A DNA stretch of 64,000 nt from positions 1-64,000 of the forward strand of contig JALJCO010001388.1 of NCBI GenBank assembly GCA_023101725.1, read 5' to 3'. The position numbers were made by a program, and so were the translations under genes. This DNA is from Atherinomorus stipes (Eukaryota > Chordata > Actinopteri > Atheriniformes > Atherinidae). Each line of letters opens with the position of its first letter. The first letter of the stretch is position 1. This document shows, one piece after another, positions 23,652 to 35,463 of the stretch. A model generated the notes under the pieces. It was not told the DNA's origin, ran no database searches, and saw only the letters and a program-made list of their open reading frames with translations.

Positions 23652-24780
23652 ATAGGGGATTATCACGCTTCCGTGTTCCGAACTTCCGGTTTGAAACACT
23701 TAGAGGGCCCACTTCCGGCTCAGTTCAATGTCCCTGCTTTACTTCGTAAATAACGTGAATAAACGCCAACCCTACTGAAATTTTCACGGATTCCAGACTG
23801 AAGTGATACTAAGGAAGAAGTGGATCAAAGCGATCGATTCGCCGCGGTGAAGGGCCAAACTTTATAATAAAACACACGTTTGTTTGTCCCCGGTGGGGCA
23901 CAACACCGGCACTTCACAGCATGCTAGCATTAGCCAGCTAGCGTTTACTGACGTGCTTAACATTGTGCGTCTTAAAACACACAAACATCTGAAAATCGGG
24001 TCTGTACCTCCCCGTTTCCAGTGGAACAACTGGGGACTACCAAGAAAGGAAACGCTTTCAGATGCTTGTGTGTTTTCAGCCGCACAAAGTTAGGCACGTC
24101 ATCAAGCTGGCTAATGCTAACCTGCTAACAGTAGTCTGCCAGCTACTACTCTGTTAAACTTTGTTAATCGGATTAACGCCAATGCCAAGTTTTCATTCCA
24201 GACTGAAGTGATGCTAAGGAAGAAGTGGATCAAAACGACCGATTCGCCGCGGTGAAGGACCGAACCTTATAATAAAAAACGACACACGTTTGTTTGTGGC
24301 AGACTGCGCAGTCGTGTTAGCAGGTTAGCATTAGCCAGCTCGATAACGTGCCTAACTTTGTGCGGCTGAAAACACACAAGCATCTGAAAGCGTCTCCTTT
24401 CTCCCCAGTTGTTCCACTGGAAACGGGGAGGTACAGACCCGATTTTCAGATGTTTGTGTGTTTTAAGACGCACAATGTTAAGCACATCAGTAAACGCTAG
24501 CTGGCTAATGCTAGCATGCTGTGAAGTGCCGGTGTTGTGCCCCACCGGCGACAAACAAACGTGTGTTTTATTATAAAGTTCGGCCCTTCACCGCGGCGAA
24601 TCGATCGCTTTGATCCACTTCTTCCTTAGCATCATTACAGTCTAGAATGAAAACTTAAGTATGTTTGGAGTTTATTCGATTTAAACAGTAAAACAGAGCA
24701 GGAACGGCTGTCGTTAACATGGCCCGGAAGAGGAAGTGCCTAAAATCCGGGAACTTCCGGTAAGCGTGATAATCCCCTAT
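23652..24780. mobile_element. Complex foldback element, A-B-C-A-C'-B'-A'
   Basis: Exact inverted termini ATAGGGGATTATCACGCTT at both ends. Inside, block A (about 23790-23888), B (23889-24036) and C (24037-24130) are followed by a second direct copy of A (24195-24297) and then the inverse of C (24301-24403), B (24402-24547) and A (24548-24654). No transposase is present. The flanking TA/ATA could be part of the terminus or a target duplication, so the superfamily is uncertain. Confidence 0.85.
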
Positions 24781-25349
24781 ACTGTCACTCTGGGAAATGG
24801 CAACCTTCTGGGGAACGTCCTTCCCAGTACTAATATTGTGGGTCACCACAGTAACACTAAATTTGATTGAATCGGCACAGCAGCACGTCCCTTACGCTAC
24901 TGTAACACCAATGAAAACAAACATTTGACTTTCTGTTGTTACTTATGTGTCCAGGAGAAAACAAGCTAAGCTTTGAGTCAAACTGTTGCCACTTAAGCTT
25001 TCAGTGCTCTCCACCATGGTGACACAAGGCCAAAATTAATCTAGATTTGGTCTCTTTCTTAATCCGACAACTTATTTGCCAACAACTGCTGTAATATCAG
25101 ATTTTGATTGGATCCGGTTGTCTTCAGGTGAGTGTTTGCTTTTGATCTTCTCCATTTGGCTTCTAAGATATTATGCACTGTTGCCATTGGTCACTGGCTT
25201 TTTATGTTAAGAGAGGGCCAAAATCTCCCAGAGGAGAGAGGAGGTGATGATTCACATGAACATGCAGCTGGAGCAGCTTTGATGCTGGAGATAAACGCAG
25301 AGAAACGGTGCGTGATCTTCAAATGAAAATAGACTTCTAATTCTTCACA
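24781..25349. other. Intergenic, no gene seen
   Basis: Short frames only, no recognisable element. Confidence 0.5.
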
Positions 25350-25409
25350 TAGTGATTTTTTTTTTATTCTTAGTAGAAATTATGACTTTTATTTGTTGCT
25401 CCTTTAACC

Positions 25410-25690
25410 TTAAAAGAAACAGTGCAGGTCTGAACTTCTGAATAAAAACTCTTCAAATGCAACTAACAGTGGGTCTTTAACGTGAATTAAACTGAGTGTT
25501 TCAGCTGATCTAAGTCTTTCTGGGAGTTTCTTCCAGAGATGTGGAGCACAGAAGCTGAACGCAGGTTCTCCATGTCTGGTTCTGATTCTGGAAACTGATA
25601 AAAGATCGGATCCAGCTGACCTGAGGGGTCTGTAAGGTTCATAGGTGAGGCCTCTATCACTGGCTTGCACACTGCCTACCAGGTCAGGCT
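25410..25690 (-). pseudogene. LINE ORF2 C-terminal relic (Rex1/L2-like)
   Basis: The minus strand reads GLTYEPYRPLRSAGSDLLSV then SRIRTRHGEPAFSFCAPHLW and KKLPERLRSAETLS. This matches the conserved tail after the reverse transcriptase in fish LINEs of the Rex1/CR1/L2 group, whose typical form is PLRSSG..LLSVPR..TK.GE.AFS..AP.LWN.LP..LR. Only the last about 85 codons remain. Confidence 0.75.
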
Positions 25691-25807
25691 ACGGCTGACA
25701 GTGGAGACGTAACAGAGTTCCGGTTTTACCAAACCAAGCCATGTGGAGTCAGACCCCTTGGTGGAAACCGTGCTTTAGCTTTCTTTGCTAATTACACTTA
25801 TGACAGT

Positions 25808-25960
25808 TTGGGGTCCTAGCTTAGCTTGCATGACTCTCACCTGGGAGTCTGGGGTTCAAATCCTGCCCAGGCCCTCCATGCGTACCTTGCCAAATTCTGG
25901 CGTTGTCGCCAGGAACCACGTGCGATACTGGTCCGGGCCCTCTTTGCATACCTTGCCATG
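25808..25960 (+). repeat. tRNA-derived SINE
   Basis: ACTCTCACCTGGGAGTCT followed by a B-box-like GGGGTTCAAATCC, as at 18940. The body has two imperfect copies of GGCCCTC...GC(G/A)TACCTTGCC at about 25870 and 25937. Confidence 0.5.
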
Positions 25961-27699
25961 CACTGTGCATTTGTTTCCGAAGCATACAACACATTTCATG
26001 CCATCCATATGGCATCACTCTAGCATCATTCCATGCTCCCACCAATACACCCAGTAGTAGACTGGATTAGCATGAGCACTATAACCAGTTAAGCTGATGT
26101 AATCTCTGTTCTGACAACTTTCTAAACAGTAACTATTGAGGTTTTCAGCTATGGTTGCTACAGTAGCTTCTCTGTGGGCTCAGACCTCAAGTGTTCCCAG
26201 TTCAGATGACATTTTCTCACTCTTTTGAACCCAAACTAAACCAGCAGAAAAGAAAGTCGGACCAAGGATGTTAAACATCACAGGATTTTCTAACAGTGGC
26301 TTTGGCCATTATTCTACTGTGATCAGAGTCAAGAGGGGGTGAAAGACAACAGACAACAGCCCCTCTAAAGGGTTTATCAGATATTTCTGAAGTGCAACTG
26401 TACGTGGAAACATAAGATCTCATAAAACCAAACTTAAAAAGATAATAAATTTTAATATATCGTGCATAGAGTCAGGAGAAAAAAAACCCACAGAGAACTT
26501 CTCGAGCTGGTGTTACAATCTACTACTGTCGTCAACACCCGCAACTGGTGAGATCATGAGAAACTTTTCATCTTCACCTTCTATTGCAAATGACGTTAAC
26601 ACAACAGACACAAAAACAGGAAGTGGGCCATATGATTGCAGCCTTCAGTGCCTAAATAAGTCCTCAACATGCCCACGCAGGAAGACATACTGTACAGTGT
26701 ACACGGAGTATTTTGGAATGAGGCAGAAGAAGTCAATTATGTGGAAAATGAGTTCATGTTTGCTCCATTAAACATTAAGAAAAACAATATTGTAGAGCGT
26801 AGCTGCTCAGTCACACAATGCAGCCGCTGTCTGTTTTTACTGTCTGCTGTCAGAAGCAACAAAGTGGACATGTTGATAGTGTTTTTTTTCCTCCCGTCCG
26901 TTCACTTAGTCAGATATGGAACAGAAGGCTCTCTGTGACATTTACCCACAATCCTGTTCTTCACACCACCACCAACTGGACTCCCACTCTCTCCGAGTGA
27001 AGAAGGAAGATTGTTTCAACAGTTTGTTTAGATACAGAACACAAAAACAAGCCACCTGCTGACTAAAAATGGCTGAGCGCTGTTCCCGGCATGCAGGGAT
27101 GTGAATGAAGAGGCTGAGAGGCGGGCAGAAACAGGAGTGGTTCATCAGCGCAACGAGGACCAGCTGCACCCACTTCGCTGCACATCACCCCTGCACATGT
27201 GTTTCACTCCCAGCCATGTTTGTGGTCACAACAATCCCTGGATGATTCTCAAAGTCACGCACGTTCAGGGTTAAACCAAAGCTGCAGCCATGTGTGACAA
27301 TTTTGTGAATGTGATGAGCAAATTTAACATAACCTCCTGTGATTCTTGTGATCACACATCCACAGCTTTATGTTAAAGTTAGCTCAGTTCCCAGGAAGAC
27401 CACCTCCTAGGAAGCCGGTGGAGGTGCGATTACAATGTCAGTATTTTCACACATAACAATCTTTAAGTTCACACTAAGAAAAAGAGTTTAGAAAATGTCA
27501 TTTTGCTGTTTTAAAACGTCAAAGTCTATCCATCTGTTCCAAATACCCAAGCAGTTCTAAGTAACAACATCATTGGCTGTCCACGGTTCCCACCAACCCA
27601 GCCCCCATCATCCTGATGAATGGAGGGAGACATCTCAACACCACACTAATACATTTATACAATAATGGGGTTGTAATCTGAGGGAGAATTCAACCTAAA
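25961..27699. other. Intergenic, no gene seen
   Basis: Reading frames at 26556-26938 and 26942-27169 have no domain, splice or homology support. No element termini were recognised. Confidence 0.5.
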
Positions 27700-27897
27700 A
27701 CATTTCTGTTTGTGGAGTGAGGTTGTGGAACGAATTGGTAGTGGAACTTGAACGATGTCCAAGCATGACCCAGTTTAAAAGGGAGTACAAACATGGGGTG
27801 TTCACCAGGTTTAGGGAGGAATTTGGACCGTCAGGGGTCCTCTTCTATTTTCTCTCTATCTCCTTCCTTTGGGACTTATTTTCTAGAAGTATGGCAT
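27700..27897 (+). pseudogene. LINE reverse transcriptase relic, left part
   Basis: The end, TTTTCTCTCTATCTCCTTCC onward to TATGGCAT, reads FSLYLLPLGLIF then a stop, then KYGI, the segment just before the YADD catalytic box in Rex1-like reverse transcriptases. The continuation ISYHCYADD lies at 30759 across a hAT insertion. The preceding RLWNELVVELERCPSMTQFK looks like the C-terminal tail of another LINE joined to it. Confidence 0.7.
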
Positions 27898-30758
27898 CAG
27901 AGCCGGTTTTGCCACTAAGCAGACTAAGCAACAGCTTAGGGCACCGCACCACTAAGGGGGCACCTAAGTAGTTTGTCTCAATGTAATGTCATGTATTATT
28001 CTGGTGTCAGTGATAATGAAGATGAATAGACTAAACATGTCAGCAACTTTTGAAAAGTTGATTTGTTTTAGCAGGTGCTAACAGATTTAGTAATTGGTTG
28101 GGTACTGTGAGCCAGCAAAGCCGTTGTAGCTCAAGCTAGCAACAGGGTTGCCAACCATCCTGTAAAATACAGAGCTGTTCCTTATTTAGTAATTAAATGT
28201 TTCATCCTGACATTCTATTGGTTCAATAGTGATGGTCCACATAATACTAGACCAAATCGCATCCTGTATTGGTTTAATACTATTTGTACAGTATTTTCAT
28301 GAATGTCCAATACACGTCTGACACATCCATATAATGGGAGTGAAGAGGTCAGAATAAATGGGCCTCTCTATAAGGCATTATCTGCAGCAAAACTCCAGCG
28401 AAACTCTACTTTCACCAATACTTTAAGTAGAATGAACAGACTGTAGTGATCTCAAGCCCAAAGGTCTCAGCAAAAGGATACACACATCTAACCAAATATA
28501 CTTTGGGACACATACTGATTGATAAAGGCCACATTTGGATGTTAAACAGACGTCCCAAGGAGGAATTTTGTTCAGAGAAGGACCTTCTCTGAGTAATCAC
28601 TGATTTACGGTCCTGAGTGCAACTCAGGAGAGGACCTGCATTTTGGCAAGACAAACAAAGGCCAATTGGTGAACTTTGAACCCATCCTCCAAGCTTGGAG
28701 ATACTCCTTCACAGTATTTACGACCTGCTATAAATTGGTTCCGTATAGCCAATTTTGTAATGTGTTCTTAACATCCAACAACTGTTTTATATTATCAGGA
28801 AAGTAAGCTAATGTTAATCCCATGATGAAGACTTTTCTTTTGATATGCAACATGACATACTTTGGTGATTAGAAACTAGACGTTTCTTCCCCAAATTCAC
28901 ATGCATTCCAGGATTTGCTGCATAAAGGTAAAGAGACACTTTACCCAACTGCTGAAATCCACTTTTATGATGGAAATGGACTTCCTCATATCAAATGATG
29001 TCTAACACATGTATTTTCTTTACAGGAATCCTAAATCATCAAGATTAATCCTGTTTTATCTGTTTAGCTGATTTGTTTATTCAATGTCTTTCTTTATTCA
29101 TATAATTCAGATCTTTGCTTTATTTTATTTTATTGTGTTTATTTTATTTCATCATGCCTGAATAATTGATCCATTTTTACTCATGCCTCATTTAGAATTC
29201 ACAAATGTTTGTAACCATAAAGGTTAACGGATAGTGAAATAATCATCCAAGATGTGTCTTACTATAGGATGAAACCTGATTCTGTCAGCTTCCCATTGGC
29301 TGACAAGCTGCAAGCCACATTCCACTGCCAGGCAGAGTGCGAAGCTCTGAACTGTGAGAATCAGATCTGATCAGATCTGAAAGAGAACTGATCTGGGAGA
29401 ACTGGAAGAACGAACAAGGCAGAACTGAAGAAACTTGGAACAATGGGGAAAGAATGAGACGAAACCTGCTCTGAACTCAGCAGAGTTCAGAACCACGGAT
29501 CACTCAGGAAGGAGTGATGGAGAGAAGAAGACTTTAACCCAAATCATCTTTACTATCAACCATCCTGTGACATCAGTCCTGAAGCTGCACGTCTCTGGGG
29601 AGACGGATGAGAGAGAGAGGACGAACCAGAGCCACCACTGAGCTGACAGCCCGCAGAGAGCCGGACGAACTTCCAGGAGATCGGGAAGATTTTTGGGGGC
29701 CATCCACCCGACAATCTTCCAAAGGATTTGAGGAACAGTCCAGCAGAACCAGGGCGTGAGTGAAGCACCTCAGTCAGACGGAACCTCTGAGGAGAATCCT
29801 GATCATTTGCTATGAAATATGATCTGATGTCACAAGAAGTTGGTGATAGTGAATTAATCCAGGCCTACGGTTTACCAGACCCAATTTAACTTTGTTTAGT
29901 TGGATTAAGAAATCCTTCCTTCTTTTTCTTTGAACATTTATTAATTAACTGAGGCTTAATTAATTTATGTTTCATCTTCATACCATCTCACATTTCTTTC
30001 ACAAGATAACTTTTGGTTGATCATCATGCTCACATATTTCTTGTATATATTTTGTACATACATTATCTCATGTAATTTGTAGACTAGTTAATAAATACTC
30101 TGTATTATCTTAACTAGTCGTTTGTGGTTTTTCTGATGTATCATGAAAGGTCACTTCAAGCGAGAACTCATGAAAGCGTCCTGAGACTGATCACTTAAAT
30201 CAATCTAAGAGTTGATTTAAGACTTTAATGGTTTTCCTTGCTTCCATTACATATCAAATAAGTAAGGTGGTGCTCCGAGGCTGTATTAGTATTGATATTA
30301 ATAGAAATATTAATATTAATATTAATATCATACAAAGTGACGCTATATATATATTGTGGTTGCCCAAGCTAAATCACAACAAGACATACGAGTACTATTG
30401 TCCTGTAAGTTTAGCTTTTCGTTTGTTCTCGGGGGCATCAATGGGGGCACTCTATTGGGTGCGTGCCCCCATTGATGCGTGCACCCCAAGCATAGCTGAA
30501 AGAGAAGCTAGCTAGCCAGACAACAACAAACCGCAATCCGTGGAACTCTGAACTCACCAGAAATTAACAGCACTATTGCTGGTGATTGTTATTATATATT
30601 TACATATTATGTTCTCAGAATGTTTTGAATAAGTTAATACACATGATGTTATCACTTAGGCTGTTGCGTCTACCCAAAAATTTTGTTCATGGCATGGAGG
30701 GGTAGGGGCCCCAAACATTATTCTGCTTAGGGCCCCCTGAAGACTAGAGCCGGCTCTG
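27898..30758. mobile_element. hAT element inserted in LINE, 8-bp duplication
   Basis: Termini CAGAGCCGGTTTTGCC (left) and the inverse CAGAGCCGGCTCTAGTC (right) are flanked by TATGGCAT (27890-27897) and TATGGTAT (30759-30766), an 8-bp target duplication with one change. Sub-terminal CTTAGGGC blocks are also inverted. A block at 28323-28395 matches 49811-49880 in another hAT-like insertion. No intact transposase was seen; the middle (about 28440-30140) holds unclassified sequence. Confidence 0.8.
30435..30478. repeat. Perfect 16-bp hairpin
   Basis: GCATCAATGGGGGCAC (30435-30450) pairs exactly with GTGCCCCCATTGATGC (30463-30478) across a 12-nt loop, inside the hAT element 280 bp from its right end. 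Confidence 0.9.
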
Positions 30759-31740
30759 TATGGTATTTCATATCATTGCTATGCAGATGACATACAGATC
30801 TACATCCCTCTCATAAATGGCTCAGCATAGGCCCTCAAATTGTCTGACTGAACTCAAGCTCTGGATGGCTAGAAACTACTTTTAAATGAGGACAAAACTG
30901 AGATGATTGTTTTTAATTCCCCCTCCCCCTCATCTGATTTTGTGCAGCCCTCCTTAGGACTCCTATCCTCTCGGATTAAGCCATGTGTCAAGAGTTTGGG
31001 TATTACCCCTGCCAAGAAGCGCCCTTGAGAAACTAATGCACCTCCTGATTATTTCACGTCTAGATTACTGCAATTCCCTGTACCAAGGCCTCTGCAAAAA
31101 ATTGCTGCAGAGGCTGCAAATTGCTCAGAATTGCAGCAGCTCGTCTTTTAACAGGTTGAGGGAAGCGTGAGCCCATTACACCAATTCTGGACGAACTTTA
31201 CTGGTTTCATGTGAAATTTTGGATTCAGTTTTAAGTTCTTTTATTAGTTTTTAAAGCTATTAAAGGGCTAGCACCCATCTACCTCTGAACTTCTTGTGAG
31301 GTATACCCCTCCCCGGTCACTAAGATCCTCCACCCTGCATCTCCTTACAGTCCCGACTCCCAGATATGTCTCCAGAGGCGAGCGAACCTTTTCTGTATTC
31401 ACTCCTCACCTCTGGAACGCCCTTTCTCTCCCACTCCGATCTGCTCAATCAGTTCATCCTTTTAAAACCTTACTGAAGATGTTCCTGTATGAACAGGCAG
31501 TTAAATAGCTTAGGTTATTGTGTAATATATATATATATATATATGTTATTCTTTTTTTATATACACGTTTCAAATTGTCTAACAGGGCTGATGTTATTGT
31601 TTCGATAAGTGCTTGGTGTTGTTCTGTTATTTCATTTTTATCTTACTTTTGAATGTTTTATGGGTTTTATATGACGTGAAGCACTCTGGACACCTTTGGT
31701 TACATAGATGTGCTGTATAAATAAACTTGAACTTGAACTT
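30759..31740 (+). pseudogene. LINE reverse transcriptase relic, right part and 3' tail
   Basis: It begins with SYHCYADDIQIYIPL, holding the YADD box of reverse transcriptase. It continues with LIISRLDYCNSLYQGL and LLQRLQIAQN (31030-31130) and the tail SRGERTFSVFTPHLWNAL (31371-31424). It ends in ATAAATAAACTTGAACTTGAACTT-type 3' repeats at about 31715-31740, as Rex1/L2-like LINEs do. Stops and shifts are frequent. A (TA)n tract lies at 31525-31545. Confidence 0.8.
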
Positions 31741-32234
31741 AAGGGTACTCTAATTGATTTGCTTATTGTTTATTAAATCTATTTTTTTATTTACTGTAAA
31801 TATGTATTATGTAATTATATTCAGGAGACTGGTAACTGAGCAGTGAAGAAAGGGTAGGTTCATATAAGCTTATGCTTCATCGTACCCCTTTTTGGACATG
31901 TAGAGATTCTATTGACTATTTTTATTTGTTCACATATTTGCAAGTTTTGTCTGTTTTGTTTTTGTTTGTTTGTTTGTTTTTGTTGTTATTTTTATGTTCT
32001 TGTGTTACAAGCACATGTTCGAAATAAAGGATTTATTCATTCATTTATTCATGGAAATATACAACGTAAACAGTATTTCACATCATCATCACGATGATTC
32101 AACATTTCTTTCACTGTTCAATTTTTATTCTGATTTCATTCAGAAGCCAAGTAATTATTTACATCAATGTTTGACTGATATTTTCAGTTTGGTTTGATGC
32201 TATTGGATCACTGATTATTGAATTGATGTATCGC
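31741..32234. other. AT-rich intergenic, no gene seen
   Basis: T-rich sequence with short chance frames and TTTGTTTG runs near 31955-31985. Confidence 0.5.
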
Positions 32235-32490
32235 TGTAGATCAGGGATGGGGAACTCTGGTACTTGAGGGCTGGCATCCTGCAGATATTAGGAGTTTCCC
32301 TGTGGCAACACACCTTGTGACTTGTGCAGAGCTTGGAGTCAGTTAAAATTACTTTCAGTGTATCCTTCATTATGTTCATTTTGAAAGCAGTATTGGCCCC
32401 AAATATCGGCAGGTTGTATCGGCCATCGGCTGATGCTTAGAAAACATCAGTATTGGCCCCCCAAAAATCTGTATCTGTCGATACCTAGTA
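32235..32490. mobile_element. Two abutting hAT-like MITE fragments
   Basis: 32235-32345 matches the CAGGGGTGCCCAA-type family (CTTGAGGGCTGGCATCCTGC, CAACACACCTTGTGAC). 32385-32490 has TATTGGCCCC / ATCGGC words of the ATCGG-rich family. A partial sister of the first is at 33119. Confidence 0.5.
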
Positions 32491-32830
32491 ATAGCAACCA
32501 CTACACCAGGAACTTTGCTTCTTTTATCATTTACTGTTTTCAAAAATACAAAAAAGAAAAAGAAAATCCCGGCCAGCCTGTTTGTGTTTTTCTCTGTTTG
32601 TCCTGTTAATGATTATCTTTTTTTTGCTTTCTCTTAATTTTCTTTCACGGTAGTGGCTGCTTGTCTGTTTTTTTGGTTGGTTGGTTGGTTTTTTTGGACA
32701 ATTATCTCTTTCTATCTTTGACAGAGGAGCAATTCACACATTTATAACTTTGTGTTTCGATTACTGTAATTCTTTGAACATAGAGCTGGACCAGGGCTTA
32801 CTACAGCTGACCAGAATAATGAAGCAGGAA
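32491..32830. other. Intergenic, no gene seen
   Basis: T-rich low-complexity sequence with a short GGTT repeat near 32677-32690. Confidence 0.5.
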
Positions 32831-33118
32831 TCCATCACCAGTGGCGGAGCGTGGGTCTCAGTACAGAGGGGGCGGAGCATTCTGGATGGGCCCTTATGAT
32901 AGTAATTTTACTATTCAAACACCTTATCCTACCGTCAAACAATGCTCACACACTAATGCTCACTTTTACTGAGCCAAGAAAACCGATGTGCCTCAGAAAG
33001 CAGAGTAAAACCACAAACCAGTTCACAAACGTGTTCTGAAGAACACACACACACACACACATGCACTTGACAGGTGTCGATCTCAGAGTGTCGGCTGTCC
33101 ATGGTGCTGAAAGTTTAG

Positions 33119-33230
33119 ACCAGGGACCCCCAATTCTGGTCCTCGAGGACCAGTGTCCTGCAGGTATTATGAGCTGCCCGGCTGCAACACACCTTGTGAC
33201 GTGTGCAGAGCTTGATGTCTGTTATAGTTA
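33119..33230. mobile_element. Nested hAT-like MITE fragment
   Basis: ACCAGGGACCCCCAATTCTG, GTCCTGCAGGTATTATGAG and CAACACACCTTGTGACGTG match the fragment at 32235. Confidence 0.5.
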
Positions 33231-33317
33231 ACAGCAATACAAAGAAAATTCAATAGACAGTTGGTCAAGACTACAACATTTTGAGAAAGAGATCATTTTT
33301 GAAGTTTACACAGCTGG

Positions 33318-33937
33318 GTTTACATGGATCCAAATATATAGATTGCTTTCTGTTTAAAAGCTCTTTCGGAATGAAAATGATCCATGTAAACACCTCTTTC
33401 CGAATGAAAAGTGCTGAACCGATCGAATTTTTTATTCGGTTTCACGAGGGTAGAATATTCCTTTCCCCAAACCGAACGGGGTGTCATGTAAATGCTGAAT
33501 CGGAAAGTTGTGAGGTTGCGCTCTTACAGCGCATGCTTCGACGAGACGTCAACGTGCGAGTGACGTTTCCTCACTTTGACAGATGGCTGTGAACAATGTA
33601 ATTCAATGGACAGCAAAAGAAAGTTTTGTTTTTTACTCAAACTTTGTCTCTACGCCTTTTCCTCTTGGTTTTCTGCAGCAGGAGCGCATGAGGATCAGCT
33701 GCTGATTAAAGTCCTGCAGAAACCACAACAACCGTGACGATCAGTTTTTATACCTCCGTCTTTATTAAATAACGTGATGTAACATTATTCTGCGCATGTC
33801 AGACAGGATTATTCTGAATAAATATTGGCGCATGTACACACCAGATCAGAATGAATTAGTTCCCATGTAAACAGCTGCCCTGAAATCCTCAATCAGAATG
33901 ATTTCATTCCGAAAGGGAAAAAAGTCTCCATGTAAAC
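33318..33937. mobile_element. Nested MITE with GTTTACATGG termini
   Basis: GTTTACATGGA at the left and TCCATGTAAAC at the right are exact inverted ends, and CCATGTAAAC recurs twice inside (33392 and 33864 areas) next to TTCCGAATGAAA / TTTCATTCCGAAA, so the element is internally palindromic. The 103-codon frame at 33281-33592 crosses its border and is not a gene. Confidence 0.6.
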
Positions 33938-33978
33938 GTACCTACTCACCAATGGCTCTCTGCGCTGGCTGTCGCAGT

Positions 33979-34582
33979 TTAGTCCACTCCTCCATGATCC
34001 TTTTTGAATTTTAAAAATCCTGTGCATGGGTCACCCCAGCTTTCCCAGACTTTCCGGTTGTGTTTTTGCCAAACAGCCAGCAACAGAAGCAAAACAGCTT
34101 GTTTGGTCTGAATGAATAAATGAGCCACTGTCGCTCCACGATGCCCGAAACTCCCAAATGATGGCGACAGGGTTAAAGCATCGTCCTTCTGGAAACTTCT
34201 CATATTGGTCCTTCAAACCAGGCTGACAGGGTCCATGCCCGATGAGAGCCAGGGCCCGGATTACTTCAGGGCTGAGAGGGTGGTCTCGAAACAAGAATGG
34301 GTCGGTCGGGTACTCCTGTACAGCTGCGGAGGTGGCTTCCAGATGCGCCGGGTCTTCGCCGGTGCTACCAGTACGGACACTGACCGCCGCTGCTGCTGGT
34401 GGCACAAAATGTTCCAGCAGCGTTTGTATTGGACTGCAGCAGGGCTCCTGGTGGTCCTCCGATGGCGGGCTTTGAGTAGTACCGCTAGCGGCTAGCCTAG
34501 CCCCAGTCACCGGCTGACTGATGTTCTCACGGCCATGGTGGTGTTGATGAAAAGTAGGAAGTAAGTGGATGACAAGAAGCAA
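33979..34582 (-). pseudogene. hAT transposase N-terminal relic (TTF-type zinc finger)
   Basis: A 183-codon minus-strand frame contains GHGPCQPGLKDQYEKFPEGR, resembling the GPCQP...F...GR block before the TTF-type zinc finger of vertebrate hAT/ZMYM-like transposases. The finger core continues in another frame as FCFCCWLFGKNTTGKSGKAG, so there has been a frameshift near 34090. Usual proteins of this kind exceed 600 residues; the catalytic part is missing. The frame lies wholly within the element at 32839-34939 and reads away from its right end. Confidence 0.6.
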
Positions 34583-35171
34583 CCAATTTCTCTTTTACCT
34601 TTAGTTTGAATGAGCCAGATTGGTGTTTTTTCTTCTCCATTTTTGCTGTTTAGCTTCCCTCCAGAGTTCAGATCAAGCATAAAGCAAAAAAGTTAATGCG
34701 ACACAGCCAATCACCGCTGGCTCACAGCTCCGATGCATTCACGGACAGTCGTAACACAAGAATTGGCCTATTGAAACCCACACTCAGACGTAGACCTTCG
34801 CGCACACGCTGCACATTTTATTGTTAAAACAATTTATTTATAACAATTTATACATGAACACATCACACGAAACGGGGCCTTTTGACCTTGTGGGCCCTGG
34901 GACGACCGCCCCCTTGCCCCCACTCTGGCTCCGCTACAGTCCATCACGCTTACTTTATATACCATATAGCTCCTGGTCTGCTTTCAGGTGAAATTGAAGG
35001 TTTTACCGCTTGTTTTGTGTTTAAACTGTTTTGGGCTTGTCTTATTTAAGTGAGACGTTGCCACCCTACTCTCTGCCGAGACCCATGAAGTCTGTGGAGA
35101 CTGGAGCCTGTGGAGCAGCTTCCCGCTGGTTATCAGGTCCTCTCAAACTTTAGGACAGTTTAAGTTTAGAC

Positions 35172-35463
35172 CAGGGGAGCTCAAGTCCAAATTGGAGTGG
35201 AATGACCATAAATGGATACTTTATCTTTGAATATTGTGTACAACAGGGGTGCCCAAGTCCAGTCCTTGAGAGCTTACTATCCTGCAATTTTTAGAGTATA
35301 CCCTCCCCAACACACCTGAATCAAATGAGCAGCTCGTTACCAGCCTTTGCAGAGCTGAATGACATGCACATGAGATAATTAGCCATTTGATTCAGGTGTG
35401 TTAGGGAGGGTACGTTCTAAAAATTGCAGGATAGCTCTTGATGACCGGACTTGGGCACCCCTG
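35172..35463. mobile_element. hAT-like foldback MITE (two nested ends)
   Basis: From 35244, CAGGGGTGCCCAAGTCC...AATTTTTAGA pairs with the inverse ending TTGGGCACCCCTG at 35463. A second left end, CAGGGGAGCTCAAGTCC, is at 35172. GTTTAGAC (35164-35171) and GTCTAGAC (35464-35471) form an 8-bp target duplication with one change, so the outer left end is the true border and the inner one is a partial terminus duplication. Confidence 0.8.

Larger units (their letters stand above)
32839..34939 (-). mobile_element. hAT element with exact 8-bp target duplication
   Basis: TCCATCAC flanks it at 32831-32838 and 34940-34947. Termini CAGTGGCGGAGCGTGGG (left) and CTGTAGCGGAGCCAGAGTGG (inverse of right) are matched imperfect inverted repeats. 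The minus strand encodes a degraded N-terminal piece of a hAT transposase (33979-34582). There is no room for the full catalytic and dimerisation regions, so it is internally deleted. Two further MITEs are nested at 33119-33230 and 33318-33937. Confidence 0.85.

Noticed and set aside
28440..30140. A solo LTR of an endogenous retrovirus inside the hAT element
   Set aside because: TG...CA ends can be picked near 28440 and 30140 and an AATAAA is present, but no flanking target duplication was found, so the call is not supported.
33281..33592. A 103-codon plus-strand frame
   Set aside because: It crosses the border of a nested MITE and follows its palindromic sequence; no protein similarity recognised.
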